The position numbers were made by a program, and so were the translations under genes. From Rutpela maculata (lineage: Eukaryota; Arthropoda; Insecta; Coleoptera; Cerambycidae): 64,000 nt of DNA. The stretch is from positions 102,133,829 to 102,197,828 of the forward strand of contig OW386292.2 of assembly GCA_936432065.2 (NCBI GenBank), written 5' to 3'. Positions 10,857-21,620 of the stretch are shown here, piece by piece. Position 1 is the stretch's first letter. Every line of letters starts with the position of its first letter. The notes beneath the pieces are model-generated. The model did no database searches. It was given only the letters and a program-made list of their open reading frames with translations, and had not been told where the DNA came from.

Positions 10857-11980
10857 TTGCTAACGTTTATACCACACTTTTACGAATTTAAACCAGGAGC
10901 GTCACGCCACGCGTCCGAAGTGTATCACGGGCTGTTACTTTATGAGATTAGCACTGTCACTAAAGTAACAAATCATGATATATTAGGTAACAATGTTTCA
11001 ATGAAAAAAGCAGAAAGTACATTTAAATACAATAATAAAGACAGTCACCATCAGGACCATAGTACAGCAAAGAATGAAGACAAAGAAAACCAGGAAGATA
11101 GAGCGAATCTAGCAGAACATGAAGAAAATAAACAAATCGTGCATGACACACGGGTTGTAATTGAAAATATAAACAATGCCAAGCGAGGTAGAAAACGAGA
11201 GAGGAAACCAGAAAATTGGGTAACGAAACAAACTAAATTATTAAGGAATTCAGGAAAGCAGTACAAATCATTATCAAAATCTAAGAAACAGATTCCCCAG
11301 AGAAAAATACGTACTCCTTGTACCCAAAAATGCAGATTAAAATGCACTGCAAAAATTAATGAGGAAAAGGGGAAAGAAATATTCAACAATTATTGGGCAC
11401 TAGGAGATTTGCAGAGACCAAGGGAGTTTATTATTTCCCATGCCGAAGAAATCGAACCCAAATATAGATATTCGAATACGCAAGATTTTAGAAAACTAAA
11501 TTCAGCATTCTACTTCACTATAAATGGAACTCGTTTTTGTGTATGTAAGGCGTTTTATAAAGCAACTATCAATATAAACGATCAGTCTATTCGCACGGCA
11601 TTATTAAAAAAGGGGGATAACGGATTTGTTCAGCTCGATAAGAGAGGCAAACAAGGACATCAGTCAACTGTTCATCCTAAGATTAAGGATAGCATAAGAC
11701 ACTATAAATTCAGTTCCACGAATTGAGTCACATTACTTAAGAGCGCAGACTACTCGCGAATTTATCGAAAGCAGCAAAAGTCTTTCTATTTGAAGAGCAA
11801 CAAAGATGGCATGCAAATATATCTCTACTTTTTTTATATAAATGACTAAAATCGTATAAAACTCAAGTTGAAAAATTTTAGCCCCAAAAATTGAAGAAGC
11901 AGGCTTTATTAATTTATTATGCTTATGCACATTTTTTTTAAATAAATCACCTCGATATAAATTAAGACACAAGATATTTT
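10857..11980 (+). pseudogene. N-terminal part of an uncharacterised transposon-like Cys-rich family (family A)
   Basis: The frame 10857-11726 is open for 289 codons. A charged, low-complexity stretch (residues 60-110) precedes KRGRKRERKPENW, a basic region, and then a compact conserved module: CTQKCRLKCTAKINEEKGKE, IFNNYWALGDLQRPREFI, an FYFTINGTRFCVCKAFY block and DKRGKQGH. The next expected block, ESHYLRAQTTREF, is present at about 11725-11770 but in another frame, so a frameshift follows directly. This arrangement recurs in many predicted, unnamed, multi-copy insect proteins that I recall without a firm name. A C-terminal part of what looks like the same family is at 46.4-47.5 kb and another N-terminal module at 33.5 kb. 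The first 35 codons may be flanking DNA. Confidence 0.55.
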
Positions 11981-12660
11981 CAGTGTATACCTACTTAGTT
12001 TGTTTCACATTTCTGATAGCGATATAAAAAAATCTCACAAAAAAGCAAAGGGGGGCGACTGCATGTAATTATTATACCGCTGTGGCGTTATAAACGGTTA
12101 GTCCACCTTAGAGGTCCACGTTGGCTTCATTCAATCGACGAATTGTCAATTTGGTAGCACAAATTTCAACCAAATACATATAGAAGTGGTAGTGGCCTAC
12201 GTCCTTAAGTTGTTAGAAGATATGTATGAACATCTTGTGCAATAATTTTAAAAAAGCCAAATACCTTCTTTATGACCTTTTTTGCAACTAAACTGTAACT
12301 GATATGCTGTCGGCCTCCTTTACGCTTTTTTGCAAGATTTTTTTATATCGCTCTATCTCTAATATCTCGCTTGTATCTCTAGTATTTACTATACATAAAA
12401 TGATAACCGATGAAAGCAATGAGCTGTACAACAATATAATAAATATGAAAATTGAAACCCCATTTAACATTTATTATTTTTTATATAAAACTTTAGAGTA
12501 GTAATGTAGTTCCTGGCTGTATGGACGCTGTCCCGTTTAAGAAAAAAATAAATAAATAAAATTATAAATATAGGTACATATTAATTAATCTTCTTTAACT
12601 TTTTGTTCTGTTGTTGACAATGTATGTTATGTCTGTAGAATATTGAGTATTTAGAAATTA
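11981..12660. other. No gene seen
   Basis: AT-rich. The THAP zinc finger expected upstream of the P-type transposase was looked for here and not found. A possible splice acceptor (GATTTTAG) lies at 12662-12669. Confidence 0.4.
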
Positions 12661-14803
12661 ATGATTTTAGGAAGAACAGCCAGGATGGCTATCCTAGATG
12701 TAGCGGATCCTTCCTCCACACCAATAATTAAAAGTCGACCTACTTCATCATCAGCTGCTACATCGAGTATGGATGTTCCTTTGACGAATCCTCCTATTAC
12801 CGAAACCCCAAGAAAACGTAGATTACGAACTCAGTTGGAAACAGCTCGTAAAAGAATCAGATATCTCCAACAAAAAACTCGTAGACTAAATAAAAGGTTA
12901 AGTACGTCACGGGAAATGTTAAAACATTTAAAAAAAAGAAAGTTAATAGACACAGATGACATGAACATCTTAACAAATATAAACGTAACAAGTCGAGAAC
13001 TGTTTCTTAAACAAGTAGGAAAAGGTGGAAAAAGAAAAAGAGAGAGAACTTACTCACCGGTTCTGCGAAAGTTTGCTTTGAGTTTAAATTTTTATTCTCC
13101 CAAAGCGTATCAATATGTCCACAAGGTTTTTGATACTTGTTTACCACATATAAGGACAATAGCCAGATGGTACAGCAGTATAAATGGAAAACCTGGTTTT
13201 ACTTCAGAATCTCTTACAGCATTACGATTACGACAAAAATTAAAAGGAGATAACAAAATGCTGTGTAATCTGACTTTTGATGAAATGGCGATTAGAAAGC
13301 ATGTGGAAACGAATGGACAGGCATTTTTGGCTTTATCGATATGGGAGAAGGTTGTGAAATAGAAAATATACCAGTTGCCTCGCAGGCTTTAACTTTTTTA
13401 TTAACGGCTATTAATGATCACTGGAAAGTTCCAGTTGGCTACTTTTTTATTGATAGCGTATCAGGGGAGCAAAAGAGGAATTTGCTTATCAATTGTCTAC
13501 TAAAAATTAATTATGCAGGTGTTAAAGTTACATCCATTACTTTTGATGGCCTTCAGTCCAATTTAACAATGGTAAAAAGTTTAGGATGTAATATTGAAGA
13601 TTCATTAAAAACAAATTTCCAGCATCCCATGACAAAAGAAAACATTTATATATTTCTAGATATGAGCCATATAATAATAATAAAATTAGTGCGAAATGCA
13701 TTCGCCAATAAAAGGATCCTTTTAGATAGTGAGGGTAAGCGAATTGAATGGCATTTGATTGAGAGACTTCAGAAGCTACAAGATAAAGAAGGTTTTTACG
13801 TTTGGGTTATAAATTAACTAAAAGACATATTTATTTCAAACGACAAATTATGAAAGTACAACTAGCTACTCAATTATTTAGTAACTCAGTTGCCGATGCA
13901 TTGTTAGTATGTAATGCATTAGGTTTAGAGGGTTTTGAGGATGTACACGGTACAGTACAATTTATTAGGATAATGAATAATCTATTTGACATATTTAATT
14001 CAAAACATATTAGTCAACTGGGTTTTAAAAAACCGATCTCTAAAAAAAATTCAAATGATCTGTTTAAATTTTTACAGTGGATAAGTACATAAAAGGGCTA
14101 AAGATTATGTCAACAAATGAACAAATATTAATGTCAAAGAGGAGAACTGGATTTATAGGTATACGAATTAATATGAATAGTTTACGTTTAATGTATGCCG
14201 ATTTGAGACTAACTCAAAAATTTTCCTATATACCAACACACAAATTGAGTCAGGAGTTATTTTTTTGTAGAATTAGATCAATAATAATCCTATAGTGAGA
14301 CAGTTTACCTCGGCTTACAAAAAGATTTTAATTCATACCGAACTAAAGGAATCATCCAATGGAAATTGCATACCTTGAAAATATTAATATTCTAAATGTA
14401 ACACCTAAAAACGATGATCCTATCCAAATAATTAATGACACTGCTGATAGAAGGAGAATATTTGACATTGTAGAAACCATAAATTTATGTGGAAAATGAA
14501 TATATGGAGGAGCATTCATATGCCTTTAATACCAATCTGAGTGAATTTGCCGAACAAGTGGTAACATATATTGCTGGGTTCATAGTTCACTCTTTAAGTT
14601 CCAGTTTAAAATGCGAAATATGCATAAATGCAATCACCAATGACAAAAAAGAAAATATTTTATACAGTCATAATTTTGAGCAAGACGTTTTATCAAATCA
14701 TCGTGTAAATTTAATTAGATCGATAGCTCAAAAATACTTAACGGTCAAAATTAATTATTACACAAAGAATGTCATTGATCATTCAAAAAGTTTCCAAGTA
14801 TAA
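12661..14803 (+). pseudogene. P-element (THAP9-like) transposase relic, nearly complete
   Basis: Five successive frames on one strand give most of a P-type transposase. First comes a Ser/Thr-rich leader, then a coiled coil rich in Arg/Lys (ARKRIRYLQQKTRRLNKRL). Then FYSPKAYQYVHKVF with TCLPHIRTIARWYSS and the first catalytic Asp in LTFDEMAIRKH (codon 13279). Next LLTAINDHWKVPVGYFFI, the second Asp in TFDGLQSN (13554), FLDMSHIIIIKLVRNAF (13659) and LFDIFNSKHISQLGFKKPIS. The acidic residue I expect before LFDI reads Gln in TVQFIRI (13958). The C-terminal parts QFTSAYKKILIHTELKES (about 14310) and VVTYIAGFIVHSLSS follow. Frameshifts near 13365, 13815, 14090, 14295 and 14490 make it non-functional. 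No N-terminal THAP finger was found. Confidence 0.85.
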
Positions 14804-14859
14804 TAAACTAATATTATATCAAGGTTTCTAATGCCCTGTGTTTGTGAGTTGTAGGTGTA

Positions 14860-15062
14860 CAGGATGGACCATTAATAATAGGCCACAGTTCAAGGATAGA
14901 TTCTTTGAACCAAAATATAAGGGGATACCCAAACCAAACATGCTTTTATAAATGATTGCTATGGAAAAAGATACAGGATGTTTGGTTATATCCTCATATT
15001 TTGGCTGGCCCAAAGAATCTACTCTTGAACTATGGCCTATTATTAATGGTCCACCCTGTATC
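14860..15062. repeat. Palindromic MITE with TA ends, about 200 bp
   Basis: Arms of about 85 bp (14860-14945 and 14972-15062) are inverted copies, ending CAGGATGGACC on one side and GGTCCACCCTG on the other. TA dinucleotides sit directly outside both ends, as expected for a Tc1/mariner TSD. The CAGGGTG-type terminus is common in insect mariner-type MITEs. Confidence 0.75.
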
Positions 15063-15418
15063 ATGAATATTAAAATGTATTTTATGTTATTATTTTCATG
15101 TTTTAAATTAATAAATTATAATAAGAAATGAATGTGTTGTCTTATTTACTTAATCATACCTAATTATTTTGGTAGAAAATTAGTTTCATGAAATTAAGAA
15201 ACTAAAATACCACCCTATTTGTATAAACTTTCTGATACTTATTTGTCTTACATAATTGGTACTCTAGCCGAATATTTTCTTGACATACCTAATACAAAAA
15301 TACTTCAATATTTGTGTATTTATATGTATTGACATTTTTTATAACGGTATGTATAGTATATGGTTGAATTTCTACCTAAATAGGTTTAATTTCTTGACGA
15401 TACTCAATAACTCTGCCT
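15063..15418. other. No gene seen
   Basis: AT-rich flank of the minus-strand non-LTR element. The plus frame 15280-15570 overlaps that element's tail and UTR and is not a gene. Confidence 0.5.
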
Positions 15419-17405
15419 TTTTTACTTTTTTTTTTTTCTTATTTTTCCCACAGCGGCATCGAATGCTCAAGTCATCAGCCGCTCCCTCCACCAATCATTC
15501 TCTTCTAGGACAATTCTCTTCACTAATATTCTGTAGATCCAGTATTAGATGTGTATCTACAATTTTTTGAAAATACCAATTTCCTTGATAAAAGTTAATA
15601 TTCTTTCCACCTCTGTTCTTCCATTACTTAAACATTTCCTCAAGGTGTTTGGTACATGTAAATGTTGCCGTGCTTGACTAAATTCATGACATTCTAAAAG
15701 GATATGTCTGACAGTGAGTATTGCATTACAGCTATCATATCTTGGTTGTTGTTCTCCCCTTAAGAGATGAAAGGAAGTGAGGTGACTATGGCCTATTCTT
15801 AATCGGGTTAACACGATTGCTCGCCTTGTAAGTTTGCCGGGGGGTTCCCATTTGACTATTTCCTGTTTGACAGCTCTTAGTTTGCATTCAGCCCTATCCC
15901 ATTCTTCCTGCCACAAGTTTGCTGTAACTTTTTCAGAAATCAGTCGTGGATCTGAATGCCGTACTAAATTAGTGTATACTAATTCCAGATCAGCTGCCTG
16001 TCTGTCGTGCTGCATTATCAGCTATTTCATTCCCGGTTATACCAAGATGACTCGGAGTCCAAATGAAACAGATCTTTTTGTGTGTTTCATTCAGCCATTG
16101 TAAAAGGGATATAATTCTTTGTACCAGCGGATCTTTGGAAAATAATCATTTATTGCCTGAAGGGAGCTGAGTGAATCACTTATAATTAATATGTTAGTAG
16201 CATTTAAAGTTTCTGAGAACCTTAGTGCCTGCCATATGCTGTATAGTTCGGCCGTATATATGCTGGCCATTGATGGTAGTGACCACATATGTGATTCTTC
16301 TCGAATCGAAAAAGCACATCCCACCCCTTGAGGTGTTTTGGATCCGTCCGTGTAAATCTCTACTGCGGGTTGATATTCATTAAGAATTTCCTTAAAACTG
16401 TTTCTTATAACACCTGGATTTGTATTATTTTTTGGGTAAGATGTTAGGTCTAAATTAATCCTAGGTGGTGTTATTGTCCAAGGCGGTATTTCACAGAAAC
16501 CTAAAGGTAAGATTTCTGGAAGATGTAGTCCTAATTGGGTCATAAGTTCACTGGCTCGTATTCCCACTGGTCGAGTAATAGATGTTCGAGATTCATATAT
16601 ATCTTCGATTTCATTATGAAAAAGTATAGAATGGACAGGATGATTTGGAAGAGCCCATATTTTTCCTACATAGTTGAGAAGTAGACGCTGTCTTCTGTAT
16701 TTTAAAGGTGGAACTCCGGCATCGCAGCATATGGATGTCAATGGGCTTGTGCGAAAAGCACCAGTAGCTATTCTTAATGCTGTGCAGTGGATGGAGTCCA
16801 GAATACGTAGGCGTGATTGTCTAGCTGAGCTATATACAATGCAACCATAATCTATTTTAGGTAGTATTAGTGCTGTATATAATCTAAGAAGAATCTCTCG
16901 ATCTGATCCCCAATCAATATTTGCCATGCAGCGTAGAATATTTAAGCTTTTCTTTGCTCTCACTGCAAGATCTGTAATATGGGGTACCCACGTCAATTTT
17001 AAGTCAAAAATTAGTCCAAGGACCTTGGCTGTTGGACGAACTTCGATTATTGTGTTATTAATAATTATTTGGGGCTCCATGTGTTGACCCCTTAATCGAC
17101 AGAAATGTACGCAGAATGTTTTGGATGATGACAGTTTAAACCCCAGACTTTCAGCCTTTTCCTCTATTATGTTAATATTGGTTTGTAATGTTCCTTCTAG
17201 GTCATCAGAAGATTTTCCAGGTAAGTATATGACTAAATCATCTACAAAAAGACCCCCGTTTACTGGATGTTATATGGATGAAATAGGCTTATCTACCGCT
17301 ATAAGAAATAGTGTTGCACTCAAATTGGATCCTTGGGGTATTCCATTTTCAAGTTCATGAGTGTCAGAAAGAGTGTTCCCTATTCGTACTCGGAGCCTTT
17401 TTTTT
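15419..17405 (-). pseudogene. 5'-truncated I-clade non-LTR retrotransposon with RNase H
   Basis: Reading leftwards: RT palm block ENGIPQGSNLSATLFL (about 17350), the catalytic loop as FVDDLVIYLPG (normally YADD or FADD), thumb block GLIFDLKLTWVPHI, then IDYGCIVYSSARQSRLRI. RNase H follows with YTDGSKTPQGVG, TAELYSIWQAL and ISDSLSSLQAI. The frame 17080-16091 covers most of this; a break near 16095-16020 leads into 16015-15557. That piece holds the end of RNase H and the C-terminal Cys/His motif (SFHLLRGEQQPRYDSC and HILLECHEF) typical of I-type elements. The 3' UTR ends in a poly-A run, seen on the plus strand as T-tract at 15419-15440. The element is truncated 5' inside the RT at about 17405. 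An in-frame stop lies in the palm region. Confidence 0.85.
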
Positions 17406-17599
17406 TACTTAGTAGAAAGAATAATAAATATTCCTTTAACATTTTTGTTTCGATTCTCTGAAAATAAATTATTTCTTATAAGCTGTCATATTTACATATT
17501 TTAAAAATTTCCTTAATGAGGTCCTGGTTTTCCGCCATATTTAGTCGGCCCTGTGACATCACACTTGGCTTCAATTTAGGTTTACATTATTAAATGCAT

Positions 17600-18385
17600 A
17601 TGCCAGCTCTATATTCTCCCTCCTCAGTGGTCTAAAGTGTGTCAGTACTATCAATGCTTTATTAAATTTATGGGATTCGTTAAAAGACAACAATTTTGAT
17701 TATTTCTTAACCAGGAAACTCAATAAAGACTGCTTAGAAAATGTCTTTGGCAGTGTGCGCCAGCAAAATGGAAACTGCATAAATTCTACTCCTATATAAT
17801 TCCACAGATCTTTCAAAAACTTTTATGTGTTAAATTATTTCATTCTTGTACCGAGAATTGTAAAGGAGACAGTGATAATATGTTATTGAAATTAAGTGAT
17901 GTGGCTGAAGAATCAATCTTATAACGAAGTCGAAGTGGATGAAATTGAAAATATTGAAAAAAGCATTATTGTGGACACAGACTATCAAACAAGTAATATA
18001 TATTGCAAAAAAATTTTACAAGATACATTTTTTGTGGTTATTTAACCAGAAAATGTTTATTAGTTCATAGCTGTGAAATCTGTCAAAAATATGCAAATGA
18101 GCATCAAGAATTTGATGATTCTTCTCTTTTTTGCCATTTCAAAGCTTACGAAAATGCAAAAGATACTTTCGGATTTACCCTCAATACAAAATACAAATTA
18201 AATCTTACCCGTACTGCATCTATGGAGAAGAAGGCAATTTACAATATTGTTTGATAGAATGTCCTTTAAAGTTCCAGAAAATTAATGAAATGTTTTTTAA
18301 ACTTGCCCGCAACAAGATTTCACTACCTATAAATAAATCTACCCAATTTATTAGCATTAGAAAATACTCTACGAATTTATAATAA
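17600..18385 (+). pseudogene. Second P-type transposase fragment, C-terminal
   Basis: A frame from about 17640 carries the THAP9-like C-terminal block LTRKLNKDCLENVFGSVRQQ followed by NGNCINSTPI, normally just after the catalytic domain. After a shift, 18003-18254 gives CGYLTRKCLLVHSCEICQK and ENAKDTFGFTL, the Cys-containing terminal region. It overlaps in function with the C-terminal part of the relic at 12.7-14.8 kb, so it is from another copy. The two are separated by the MITE and the I-clade element. Confidence 0.7.
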
Positions 18386-18630
18386 AAAAACAAAATAGAG
18401 CTGTAAACTAGTTAGGTAAAAGTATATATCTAATGTAAGTATGTATATATGTGTGAATATACAGTGTGTGTAGTGGCGGGCTAGGCATAGGGAGTAAGAA
18501 TTACAACATCGCGCGTGCCAGCTAGCTGAAATGAAATAACTGAGAGCTGGGATGCTTCGCCGACGGGCGAATTTGCTACTGCTGGGTTGTCATATCTCTC
18601 GTGCTACGTGAATGTACATGCCTAATCGGC
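18386..18630. other. No gene seen
   Basis: Short interval with a microsatellite-like TATATGTGTG patch near 18440-18470. Confidence 0.4.
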
Positions 18631-19768
18631 AATGGGCTCATTTAGCATTTATTTTTTATTCATATTTCGAAAGTACACCTTGTAATTAGTAAAAGTGCAA
18701 AATATTAGATTTTTTTTTCAACTCCTCCCTCAAAATAAATAATGAAAATGCTCGCGAAAACACAGTGTGACGTCAAGCCACCCGCACTTCAGCCAGCGGT
18801 CAACCGTCTGTGGGTCGACCGCTAGCCTGCACCTACATAGTTTCATACGGCAAGCACAACAGACCGATAACTCATAAACAGCGTTGCCAGTGGATAGAAA
18901 ATTAACGTACTGGTATCGAAACAAAAAAAAGTAATGATCTCATGAAAAAAGTACAGATGTTAATTAGATTTTTTATACGACATTTAGGAATTTTGATTAA
19001 TATAAAAAATATGTTCGCACTATTCACTGGAACTGTTACTACAAAAAGAGCATCGGTACATATTCTATGCGAAATACTTTCAGTGTCCTGTAATCACATG
19101 TTAAATTTTTATTAGTGTATGCAATAAGTATTGAATTTTTAAATATCACTCAGTGCACTATAACTACTCAAGAACCACAAACATTTTTACAATTCCTATA
19201 GACTGTAAATACTTAACTTCCTTGCGGATAACCCAGGTTGGTCCCTATTGCCATGCGTCCATTAGACATTTTTTAAATGCAAAGATAACACCTTATTCAA
19301 GCGAGATACAGAGAAACAGAATTTTTGAAAGTGATGGAAAATCCGGAACTAACTTGCGAACAAAAACATGGTGTTCTTTTGATCCTGCCGTATCTCATTT
19401 CACGGATCATGATAAATTATTTTAAAGTTTGTCGTCAAAGTTGCAAAATAAGTAAATAGGACGTCATACAAAAAAAATGTATCGATACAATGAAAGCAGC
19501 ACTGACGTACTAATTGTGCTCTAAAAGTGTTGATTTCAGCACAAATGTACTGACACTGGCAACGCTGCTCATAAAGCCAGTCGAAGGGGTGCCATGACAT
19601 CATCCGCGCGCTATCGGGCGTTTCAAATATGTCTCTAATTGAAAATTAAATATTACAGTTAATATTAACGCTAGCTGCCTAATTTTTTCACTATACACTT
19701 AAAAGGTTAAATACTTACAGAAAATGCAAAATTAAATTGTAAATTAAATATTACTAAATGAGCCCATT
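18631..19768. repeat. Non-autonomous TIR element, about 1.14 kb
   Basis: The ends AATGGGCTCATTTAG (18631) and its exact complement (19754-19768) are inverted repeats that continue imperfectly inwards. Internally, CAGCGTTGCCAGTG near 18881 is mirrored at about 19553-19566, together with the adjacent CTCATAAA motif, so pairing extends several hundred bases in. No transposase motif is visible in the interior. The superfamily is unknown and no clear TSD was seen. Confidence 0.55.
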
Positions 19769-20344
19769 ACACGCACTGTATACGTATGTATGTGTATATA
19801 TTATATTTTGGGATAGTATTGTCGTAGGTGTTTTGAAAAAGAAAATTAATAAAAAATGAATAAAAAATAAAAACATGGAAAATATATTTGTATAATAGAA
19901 GTATAAAGAAGGCTAAAAAGTTGTTAATTAAAATCGTTTAGTATTTAGTTTTTTGTTCTATAAGTTGAGTTGTGTATTCTGTGTATAATTAGAGTGTAAA
20001 ATAATGGCAGAAGAAATTGAAGTTAATTTAGGAATCAATGAGGGCATGGAATTTGCTGATTTAACGGAATTTAAAGAAAATTTGAAGACTGTATCCAACT
20101 GTTTGTACAGTTATCAATAACTGCTTCTGTAGAACTGTAGAAGCTACTAGAAATAAAATAGAAAGATATTTAAACCCTCAGTTGAAATTTTATTCTGTTC
20201 ATTGGGCATGCATTCACGGTGGTAGGCAATATAAAAGTCGCGGACAAGGCATCAGAAAAACCGCTGCCCAAGGAATCACTACTTCCACATCCGGATTTTC
20301 TATCCAAGTCACACAACGAAAAAATTTTGTATCTGGAAATAATT

Positions 20345-20935
20345 GTTTACGAAACTTTAATAATATAATATTTGAAATCCTCTACCCTAAAAACCCATAA
20401 AACGATACCCCACATCGATCGTGGGGTGAGGGTGGTGACGGGGGGTGGGAGTGGGGGGTGGATAAAGTAAAAAAATATTTTGAGGTTTCTGGTTCTTGTA
20501 CACACACTAAATCACATTTTTTTTTCATCCCCTTTAATAATGGCGTGGGGGTGGCAATGGGGGTGGCTAATGACAAAATTTTTTTTGAGACCTTAGCTTC
20601 TCTTGCCTATACTAAATATCAATTTTATGAACTCTTACCTGCTTGATTTACCTATTTACTCCAAATTTACCCCAATTTACCCCCCAACCCTTCGACGGAA
20701 CAAGTTGAAAATATAATCTAGTTCTAGATCTCGTTAAAGTACATATGTGTACCAAATTTCAAGTCAATATCTCAAACGGTTCCAGAGTAAACGTGCGCAC
20801 AAAAAAAGTTACAGACCGACAGACAGAAAATTTTTTTTCGCTCAAACTTGAAATCTCGACGTTTCATGACATTCTAAGCCTATTTGAACAATAAAAATTT
20901 TTTAAAATTTTTTTGTCGTTACTATACTTCCACTG
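20345..20935. repeat. Inserted repeat within the MULE gene
   Basis: Separates the DNA-binding module from the rest of the MULE gene. It contains G-rich blocks (20420-20460, 20545-20570) and a segment at about 20755-20825, TCAAGTCAATATCTCAAACG followed by ACAGACCGACAGACAG, that I recognise as a common interspersed-repeat motif in insect genomes. Boundaries and class are uncertain. Confidence 0.45.
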
Positions 20936-20953
20936 GATGTGGAAGTAAAACTA

Positions 20954-21141
20954 GGTAGAGTGAAATTACCTAAAGAACATCGTCATAGAACGCGCAGAGA
21001 CCGATGTCGTTACCGCGTGCTCGTTGCCTAGGTAACGATCCTATTTTTTCACCTGCATGGGTGTCGCGTCGCACTGTCAATGTTATACGCGATGCGCGAA
21101 GCCGTGACGTATGTTATCTTCATAAGTAATTTCACTCTATC
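20954..21141. repeat. Mariner-type MITE, 188 bp
   Basis: Ends GGTAGAGTGAAATTAC and GTAATTTCACTCTATC form TIRs of about 18 bp with one or two mismatches. A TA dinucleotide flanks both sides (20952-20953 and 21142-21143). The interior is GC-richer than the flanks and non-coding. Confidence 0.75.
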
Positions 21142-21223
21142 TACGTATGAAATTACCTAATATGAAGTTAGATAAGACAATACTAATACTACTATACTAT
21201 GGATATTTTTATTTCTAAGGCAT

Positions 21224-21620
21224 TAGATTAGATTAGATTACTCTGAAGGAGTAGGCGATTGGCCTTTCTCACTGCGACCTATAAGAACTATTGTAGTACT
21301 AATTTTTTTTGTGCCTTAGGGCTCCCTATCCAAACATGGTCTTCCTAGACTTCGAGTCTGTTGATAAGAACCCCCAGGTACGGTTATCAGCCTCTGTCTT
21401 TCTCTCGCCGAGCCACCTCAGTCCAGTCAGGCTTTTACAGCTCAGCATATGGACTGAGATCTCCAACGAGAACTTGGGTCACCAATCCAAGCGCTGGACG
21501 CGACCGACGTTGCTTAACTTCGCCGATCGCGTGCCGGCGTCCAGATCGGAGGCCACACAGAGAGCTGTTCTAAGGCATTACGTAGAGAACAATTGTGTCC
21601 TGCTCACATACTTGTGATGA
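21224..21620 (-). mobile_element. 5S rRNA-derived SINE, family 2
   Basis: On the minus strand, bases near 21535-21475 read GATCGGCGAAGTTAAGCAAC, then GTCGGTCGCG and TTGGATTGGTGACC. These match the internal A and C boxes of 5S rRNA genes in order and spacing (5S consensus AAGCAGCGTCGGGC and GGATGGGTGACC). The body is unrelated to 5S and the 3' end is a TAATC tandem, seen as ATTAGATTAGATTAG at 21224-21242. It is a SINE3-like element, not a 5S gene: the 5S 3' stem is absent. The open frames 21309-21617 are incidental. Confidence 0.7.

Noticed and set aside
10857..11726. Host protein-coding gene
   Set aside because: The 289-codon frame is followed at once by a frameshift in the conserved block, and the same modules recur in other broken copies, so a transposon-like relic is more likely.
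15280..15570. 96-codon Phe-rich frame
   Set aside because: It covers the antisense of the poly-A tail and 3' UTR of the I-clade element.
21309..21617. 102- and 70-codon frames in GC-rich DNA; possible 5S rRNA gene
   Set aside because: The segment is a 5S-headed SINE on the minus strand. The 5S-like part is incomplete and followed by unrelated body and a TAATC tail, so it is neither a protein gene nor a functional 5S gene.
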